DNA of 64,000 bases, taken from the NCBI GenBank assembly GCA_019914995.1, contig CM034137.1:1488001-1552000 (forward strand), read 5' to 3'. Within the stretch, counting starts at the first letter, position 1; the number at the start of each line of letters is the position of its first letter. The translations under genes and the position numbers were made by a program. A model generated the notes under the pieces. That model worked only from the letters and a program-made list of their open reading frames with translations. It had not been told where the DNA came from and did not search any database. This document shows positions 62,652 through 64,000 of the stretch, one piece after another. This DNA is from Acanthochlamys bracteata (lineage: Eukaryota; Streptophyta; Magnoliopsida; Pandanales; Velloziaceae).

Positions 62652-62652
62652 C

Positions 62653-64000
62653 ATGAATAGAGCTTCTGCCAGTAGCTCGGATATCATTGATGCGAAACTT
62701 GAAGAGCACCGGATATCTGCTACCATGCAGTGCCCGAGTTGCGGTCACAAGCTTGAGCGCAAACCGGTATGTTGAATTAATAGCATCTTATTGTTTTCCC
62801 CTTTCTTTCTTATACTGATCAAAAGATGTACGTACATATACCGGAGACCTATCGTAGGATTGGGTAGGGTTGCCGGCAGGAGTGAAGTTTGATCCAACAG
62901 ATCAAGAACTGATAGAACACTTGGAAGCACAAGTAAAGATCACTGAGGATTCAAAATCACACCCTTTGATAGATGAGTTCATTCCAACTATAGAAGGCGA
63001 TGACGGAATCTGCTACACGCACCCTGAGAAACTTCCTGGTAATTTAATTAATTATCATCCTCACCAAGCTATCCCTCGTCAATCAATTAACCTTTTCTTA
63101 TTCTCATCAATTCAATGTTTTTTCTTTTCTTTCGTTATTTTATGCATCTTCTGTTTCTCATTTTTTTGGGTTCTGAATAATAAGAGAATAAGGTATAAAT
63201 TCTAATGTGCTATTCTTCTCCCACCAAATTAATCTTTCCTGCATGAATTTTTCTCCAAAAGATTTTTGTTTTCCTGATGGAAGGTAAGATATAAATAAAT
63301 ATTTGTTCATTTTTCCCAAGAAAGATGCAAAGGGTCCATCTTGATGTTTCCTAGAAAGCTTTTCGCTCCCATTTTCGAAAATATTCCTCTCTTTATAGAC
63401 ATTATTTCTTCATCTTCCTCCTTGAAAAATATGGCACAGAAGTTTCTTTCTTTTAATTTCCTCCTATGTTTTTTGAGAATTTTTTCAACATCATATAGAG
63501 AGGTTGGTGATCCTTCTGATCACGGTTGTTACATCTGAAAAGAAAATCTAAACTTCTCAACAATCTCATCCAACCTTATGAAAACATTCTCTTCTAGCCA
63601 ATTTAACTCTTTTTTAAGTTTGACACTGTATCAGGTGTGACAAGAGATGGATTAAGCAAACACTTCTTCCACAGGCCATCTAAAGCTTACACTACCGGAA
63701 CAAGAAAGCGAAGAAAGATACAGACGGAATGCGATGTACAGAGAGGAGAAACGCGGTGGCACAAGACGGGCAAAACACGACCGGTTATGGTAAATGGCAG
63801 GCAAAAGGGTTGCAAAAAAATACTCGTCCTGTATACAAACTTTGGGAAACACCGGAAACCAGAAAAGACTAACTGGGTAATGCACCAGTACCATTTGGGT
63901 GAGCTTGAAGAAGAAAAGGAAGGAGAACTAGTGGTATCCAAGATTTTCTACCAAACGCAACCACGGCAGTGTAACTGGTCGGATAGAAGCAGTGGCGCTA
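62653..64000 (+). CDS. NAC075: NAC075-type NAC transcription factor (5' part)
   Basis: Three exons are visible: 62653-62766, 62858-63038, and 63635 to the window edge, where the frame is still open. They encode the N-terminal [16 protein letters not shown] and [12 protein letters not shown] region, then the NAC domain: [106 protein letters not shown], and [16 protein letters not shown]. Order and wording match the NAC075/NAC073 (SND2)/NAC028 group, closest to NAC075. These nuclear factors act in xylem secondary-wall formation and flowering control in Arabidopsis. The NAC domain is complete; the C-terminal activation region lies beyond the edge. Confidence 0.93.

Larger units (their letters stand above)
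57993..62652. other. intergenic region between HAT1 and the NAC gene
   Basis: The left 200 bases are the HAT1 promoter. A possible foldback element lies at 58349-58580 and AT-rich blocks at 58720-58880, 59455-59660 and 59770-59960. From about 61288 the sequence looks like the NAC promoter, leader and leader intron. The ATG-proximal 700 bases are pyrimidine-rich. No other coding region supported. Confidence 0.5.

Noticed and set aside
1-64000. A gene cluster, CRISPR array, or novel multi-gene system
   Set aside because: The genes belong to unrelated, well-known plant families on both strands with separate promoters; no regularly spaced repeats or shared pathway were seen.

Overview
The window is nuclear DNA of a flowering plant, most likely a eudicot with fairly compact intergenic spacing. 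The evidence is intron-rich genes with AT-rich introns, perfect matches to plant-only families (SYP7 syntaxins, FAR1-related factors, NAC factors, plant PFK, PPR proteins), and AT-rich spacers full of small foldback-like repeats. There is no bacterial, organellar or viral gene content. I could rebuild nine complete gene models and one that runs off the right edge by joining exons across splice sites in phase, plus one pseudogene. Species cannot be named from the sequence alone.

Layout, left to right: SYP71-type Qc-SNARE (minus, 2167-5461); a receptor-like kinase with no ectodomain (minus, 6105-7826); EPSIN1-type ENTH clathrin adaptor (plus, 10080-14927); a single-exon FAR1-related MULE-derived factor (minus, 17262-19229), divergent from an Aurora kinase (plus, 20517-22946); a RadA/Sms-like organellar recombination ATPase (plus, 24848-33350); an ATP-dependent phosphofructokinase (minus, 34108-38122); a 4.3 kb AT-rich gap; a NUDT8-type Nudix hydrolase (minus, 42431-44374); a decayed PPR gene (minus, about 46200-48075); a short MITE with an 8-bp target duplication (48332-48593); a PPPDE/DeSI-type peptidase (plus, 48773-51135); type B histone acetyltransferase HAG2/HAT1 (minus, 52083-57992); a 4.6 kb spacer; and the first three coding exons of a NAC075-type transcription factor (plus, 62653 to the edge).

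The genes do not form a cluster or pathway; this is ordinary gene-rich plant chromatin. Two share a theme: Aurora has an M-phase (MSA-like) site upstream of its start, and HAT1 has two E2F-type sites upstream of its start, which fits mitotic and S-phase expression. SYP71 and EPSIN1 both act in membrane traffic but are separated by an unrelated kinase and are probably not co-regulated.

I found no convincing undescribed system. The points most worth checking are the ectodomain-less kinase, the in-frame 58-residue extension of PFK, the 69-bp coding repeat in EPSIN1, the perfect hairpin next to the NAC start codon, the cell-cycle promoter sites, the three GC-AG introns, the duplicated splice acceptor in Aurora, and a miRNA-like foldback at 16291-16383.
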